From positions 21,779,307 through 21,843,306 of the forward strand of contig CM076139.1 of assembly GCA_038025085.1 (NCBI GenBank): 64,000 nt of DNA. Direction: 5' to 3'. The stretch is from Tetragonia tetragonoides. Taxonomy: Eukaryota > Streptophyta > Magnoliopsida > Caryophyllales > Aizoaceae. Under the pieces are notes generated by a model. That model did no database searches and was not told the origin of the DNA. It saw only the letters and a program-made list of their open reading frames with translations. The translations under genes were made by a program, and so were the position numbers. This document shows, in pieces, positions 60,301-64,000 of this stretch; within the stretch, counting starts at the first letter, position 1; each line of letters starts with the position of its first letter.

Positions 60301-61877
60301 ATTATCCAGAGTGACCAGGAGCAAACAGTTCATTATAAATTGAAATGACTACCACAAACACCAAAATTCAGGTTTTTTTATAGATAGGGATATATTTATT
60401 GGTGTAAAAGAGAAGAATACAAAATCAATCTAAGAAGGCGGAGCTCTCCAATGCAGACTTTTCATAGTGGCATGTCAATCAAATTGAAAATTAGACAAAG
60501 ACTCAACACATTCCAGAGCAAAATGCCACAAAGAAGCAATAAACACAACCCCTTCGCACAAGATACCACCTCGTAACTTTGTTATGGAAAGTTTGATCAC
60601 TCTTGTCAAGCCGATGCCACGGACTCTGTTTTGAAGCTCAAAGAGAGTAAAATTGTATGATTGAAGAAAAACCATCCACTGATTGACACATAGCAGTCAA
60701 ACTAGGAAAGAAGACAGAAACCTAAAAAATTGACAACCAGCTAGGGAAGAAGCGGCAGTACGCAAGGACATCTAGAAAAGTAAGATTGCACTCGTGCGAA
60801 AAGAACACTTTTTCTTAAGACACACAATCGTCTCCTGAATTTGATTCAAATACTACATACAGATCAAGAACTTCTCAAGGCACAAACTTTGCGAAACATG
60901 GGTCACTAGATTCAGACCATATCGAAGCAAAAAACATAATTGTCTCACCTTTCCATGGTGTTGTATAGCAGTGGCAATACCACCGGCGTCAACCTCAGCA
61001 AGACTCTTGTCAGCATAAAATGCAGCCTTCTGATGAGGATTTTCCCCGTAACGGAGAGAGCTTTTGAGAGACAATGGAACCGTGAAGCTTGGTGGAAATT
61101 TATCTTCAACAAACCACAAAAACAATCAGTCACATCTTACATAAAGATATATTTGACTTGAAATCTCCATCGATAATATATAAGATTTTGTGCTTGTATG
61201 TGGAGAGCTATGCTGTGCTTCTATTATTTGGAGAAGAGTTTTATATACCCTAGTGGTCTTCAATAAACATCTCAAAATGTTCATAAACTATTTAAGAGCG
61301 TGTTGGCCTAGCTTGTGAGTAGCTTCTACTTTTCCCTTATTTTCCCTCACAAACCACCCCCTCCACCGCCTCCTCATCCCCATTTTCAGCTTCTAAAAAG
61401 CTCAAACACCCTGTAGGAGGCCCAAAAGCAGAAGCATCAACTTGGAGCTTCTGCTTTTGGCCTCCTAAGGGTGTTTTGAGCTTCTTAGAAGCTCAAGGTG
61501 AGGAGGCGGCAGAGGGGGTAATTTGTGAGGGAATATAGGTGGAAAGTAGAAGCTACTCACAAGCTAGGCCAAACACCACCTTAGTAGTAAACGAAACAAG
61601 AAGCTGAACAGCAAATGTGAAAAGCAAACTATGTAGTAACTAAATGTGCAAGCAATCATCCTGTGCACAACTCATAAATTGTTTGTTTACAAAAAGTACC
61701 TCCTCCAGTCTGCTTCCATAACCACTCTGAAACTGAAGAATCATAAGCAGCTACATGCTGAAAGGCCTTCCAAGCAAGCTTCCTACGTAACTGTTGATCC
61801 TCCTGGTTTCCTTTAAGATACTCCAGAAGGGCAGTATAGTCTTGTGGATCAACGACCACCAAGACATCTTTGTGATT
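57357..61877 (-). CDS. ATIC: AICAR transformylase/IMP cyclohydrolase (PurH/ATIC), 3' six exons; 5' end outside window
   Basis: Exons (minus): 61877-61700, 61103-60949, 59019-58810, 58535-58188, 57935-57809, 57508-57357; all GT/AG and phase-consistent, giving 389 residues to the TGA at 57357. The enzyme performs the last two steps of IMP synthesis (formyl transfer to AICAR, then ring closure). Visible: [20 protein letters not shown] (end of the cyclohydrolase domain), [15 protein letters not shown], the catalytic [77 protein letters not shown] and the conserved C-terminus TEVRHFRH. About 200 N-terminal residues (the rest of the cyclohydrolase domain and any organelle transit peptide) must be encoded beyond 64000; the next intron exceeds 2.1 kb. 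Coding sequence appears intact: no stop or frameshift. Confidence 0.95.
59482..59775. repeat. Intronic tandem duplication, ~147-bp period, with poly-C
   Basis: Two copies beginning GTAAT(T/G)TCGATG at 59483 and 59630, each with a C10-C13 run, CCCACAACAAGAAACACACA, TGGCGCGCTGATAATTAA and CTGATTAGGACGCAGGT. Lies in the 1.9-kb intron between exons 60949 and 59019 of the purH-like gene. Confidence 0.9.
59776..60948. other. Rest of the 1.9-kb purH-like intron
   Basis: A C10 run near 59957. A segment from a T7 run at 60373 to about 60690 looks inserted (minus-strand A-tail; codons reading [11 protein letters not shown]) but no family is recognised and no TSD found. Confidence 0.4.
61295..61580. 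mobile_element. Foldback MITE in a purH-like intron
   Basis: Left GTGTTGGCCTAGCTTGTGAG and right (inverted) GTGTTTGGCCTAGCTTGTGAG-like end; pairing continues through TAGCTTCTACTTTC, CTCACAAA, CCGCCTCCTCA, AGCTTCTAAGAAGCTCAAA to a central hairpin of GGAGGCCAAAAGCAGAAG type. Possible TTA TSD. Nearly all of its 286 bp can fold into one hairpin. Confidence 0.85.
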
Positions 61878-61913
61878 CTGTTGAATATATTCACCAGTTA
61901 GGACCTCAAACAT

Positions 61914-62590
61914 TTAGATGAGAAGAATGAGCTGCAGCGGACAAGGATAAAGAATAGAAAAATCAAAGATAATGGTCAAGAAAGGTGAGTTATAAGTAGC
62001 CAGTTCATAGTCAATTTAGATTAGGAATACGGAGGTCGATATGAACACTTAAATCTCAGTTAACAATCAACTAAGAGTTTACCACGTGACGTGAGGCTTA
62101 CCAGACAAAATAAAAGATCAGGACCACATTAGATGAGACATGACGTGTACCAGTCTTAAATTGGAACTTTCAGTTTACTTCACAACTTATCTAAAGCTTC
62201 ACTAAGAAAAGAAACTGAGGAGAATTCAGTACCCATGGTAATAACTTCAGTTGTATACTTGTATTTAAGCACTTTAAATACTTAGAATCACAATAATACA
62301 CAAAACAAAACGTGTGAACTCCAAAGAAATCATTTCTTTTCATATCCTATCACCCGTGCTGACAATATAAGATGAACAGATGATGTCCGGGCATGTCCTA
62401 AGTCCTAACCCAAATTACAGATTTTATTCACCCAATCATCCATGCAGAAGATTTTTGAACAAGCTAGCATCACCTTCAGGTACATATTTTCATGTGAAGT
62501 ATTTAGCTACAGATTTTGAGTGTGTCATTTCTGCTAATAATGGGTTACATACTGTTCAAACAAGCAAGGAACTGTAGCTGGGACTATGAG
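61914..62590. other. Intron of the purH-like gene, no features
   Basis: No exon matching the missing N-terminal half of the enzyme was recognised on the minus strand from here to the window end. Confidence 0.5.
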
Positions 62591-62599
62591 TCACTACGT

Positions 62600-63176
62600 T
62601 CTATACTTATATCTCTTGGACGGTTCAACTACCATGGTTACTAGTAAGAGATTTTAACACTGCTTAGGGTAACTGATAGGTTAAGGATCTTGAGGAGTTA
62701 ATCAAGGATGTTGGTTGCTTCGAACTACAGGCCTCTGACGCACTTTACATGGACAAATGAGCAGATCTATAGTAAAATATATCGAGCTATGGGTAAGCCC
62801 AATGGATGACTATGGGGAGGAGAAGCAGTCTTTTTAGATGCATTAGTATCAGAGATTCAGATCATAACACTGTCTGTGTTGCTTGTGTTACTGAGGGCTC
62901 TACTGATAGTAACTCCTTCAGGTTTTTTAATGCATTGGCATTGGCAGATCATGATCAAACTTCCAATTGGTGTCTAGAGCTTGGTTTCAGCATGTAGATG
63001 GTTTGGGGTGGTTGCTGAGAGTTTGGAAACGACTGAAAATGTTGAATAGGAAGGAGTTTGCTCGGGTGGAACAGAGATTGGTGAAGACTAGGACAGAATC
63101 GCAAGAGGTACAGCAACTACTCAGGCATCAGTTCCAAGATCAGGGGTACTTGGACTTAAACAATATGATTTCTTAA
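62600..63176 (+). pseudogene. LINE endonuclease/linker fragment in the intron
   Basis: Plus strand reads WTVQLPWLLVRDFNTA (for the PWLL-GDFN endonuclease motif), then LTHFTWTNEQIYSKIYRAMG, RDSDHNTVCVA (for SDH), and after further breaks a Gln-rich linker. Many stops. Opposite in orientation to the host gene; no poly-A or TSD seen. Confidence 0.75.
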
Positions 63177-63860
63177 CACAATCGTACTGAAAGTTGATGC
63201 AGTGACAGAAGTACAATGGTCGTAAACACAAAAATACCAGATCATACAAGAATTTGGGGAGAAGAGAGCTTGCAAATGCATAGCTGAAAGAAGTGTTTGC
63301 ATGAACAAAGACTAATACAACAACCATACCATGAGTTGTAAATAGGTTCAGAGGTTCACTTGTTGCTTTCTGTCAGACCCTGGTAGATAGAAATAACCCC
63401 ATGGGGCTAAAATAAAAATTAGAAAGCCCCCTGCCTTCTGTCATATTCTATTTTTCTGAAGCTTTTCATTGTTTCAAGGGCCAAAACTGTTTTCGGTACG
63501 CTCCATACCCAATTTTCTAGTGTTTCTTGTAGTTCCAAAATGGCACCTATTTTCCGTGTCAATGCTTCATAGCATACCAGTGGCTCAAGAAGTTTCTAGA
63601 GTGTATATTAATGAAATATGAAGTGTACAGAAAAAGAGGACAACATATCCTCTCCAAAAGAGGCATTTACAAATTGCCGCAATTCTATTGAACCTCACAA
63701 ATAGTGCAACTCCTAGATGCCTCTGATGCCCTAGCCCATAAAGAAGTAATCAGCGACCTTTTCCTAGAGGCTCAAGAAGTACCTTAAGTAATCAGACTAT
63801 CAGGAGTTCAGGACGAAGTCTCTTGAGAGGGTGTGTCTTGGCCAATTTAAGTTATGTCTT
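63177..63860. other. Non-coding, intronic or upstream of the next exon
   Basis: No coding or repeat feature recognised. Confidence 0.4.
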
Positions 63861-63864
63861 GGAT

Positions 63865-64000
63865 AATTTAGATAACATGGATATCCAAGCTTTGCTTGAC
63901 TAATCCCATGGGCCCTGAAGTCAACGACAAGGAAAACTTCCAATGGCCCTGAGGGGACTCGAACCTGGAACCTCTGGAATAGATCTCAGAGGTTTTACCA
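63865..64000 (-). mobile_element. tRNA-derived SINE (Au-type wording), cut by window end
   Basis: Minus strand from 64000: TGGTAAAACCTCTGAG, then a perfect pol III B box GGTTCGAGTCC (63968-63958), then GGGATTAGTCAAGC near 63905, a wording common in plant Au-like SINEs. The A box would lie beyond the window. It is not a tRNA gene: no acceptor stem or anticodon arm can be drawn around the B box. Confidence 0.6.

Noticed and set aside
63940..64000. tRNA gene on the minus strand
   Set aside because: Only a B box and following sequence are tRNA-like; no acceptor or anticodon stem, and the downstream wording is that of a SINE.

Overview
The window is nuclear DNA from a flowering plant, most likely a eudicot. 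This is inferred from spliced genes with AG/GT junctions, plant-type L1 LINEs, a Tat-lineage Ty3/gypsy element with a plant-mobile-domain antisense ORF, FAR1-like and hAT transposase remnants, and AT-rich intergenic DNA. I cannot name the species. Two host genes are visible; nearly all the rest is nested transposable elements, many datable relative to each other by target-site duplications (TSDs).

Layout. 1-7541: satellite array of about 11.9 monomers of ~633 bp with a three-monomer (1899 bp) higher-order period. 7542-~16000: decayed minus-strand Ty3/gypsy-like element (3' LTR 7542-8810) whose internal DNA carries a short LINE fragment, a TIR element, and a nearly full-length but broken LINE with RNase H (10885-14771). 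16050-16790: GAGCTCG-rich hAT-like element. 16850-~21350: host gene 1, a CCHC zinc-knuckle plus KH-like protein (CDS 18304-20940, probably with a 6-nt microexon). 22040-31600: transposon remnants: LINE fragment, hAT (ZMYM1-like) transposase split by a MULE with a perfect 9-bp TSD, a TIR element, and a FAR1/MULE transposase pseudogene. 31608-35060: second LINE, minus strand, without RNase H.

35122-53993: a Tat-lineage Ty3/gypsy retrotransposon on the minus strand. Its 5' LTR, an Arg-tRNA-type primer-binding site, zinc-finger gag remnant, G-patch protein, RT, two RNase H regions and integrase are readable. Its integrase gene is split by an 8.0-kb LARD-like element with 2.6-2.7-kb LTRs and no coding capacity. 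At its 3' end, on the opposite strand, lies a plant-mobile-domain ORF with its own TATA box and a GC-rich palindrome cluster resembling the one in the LTR promoter. This is the most interesting structure in the window.

53994-57356: several short TIR elements (hAT-like and PIF/Harbinger-like). 57357-61877 and beyond: host gene 2, the 3' six coding exons of a bifunctional purine-biosynthesis gene (AICAR transformylase/IMP cyclohydrolase) on the minus strand; its 5' exons lie beyond the window. Its introns hold a tandem duplication, a foldback MITE, a LINE endonuclease fragment and, at the window edge, a tRNA-derived SINE.

All coordinates and alignments were read by eye; percentages are not computed. 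Splice sites and TE ends should be treated as predictions.
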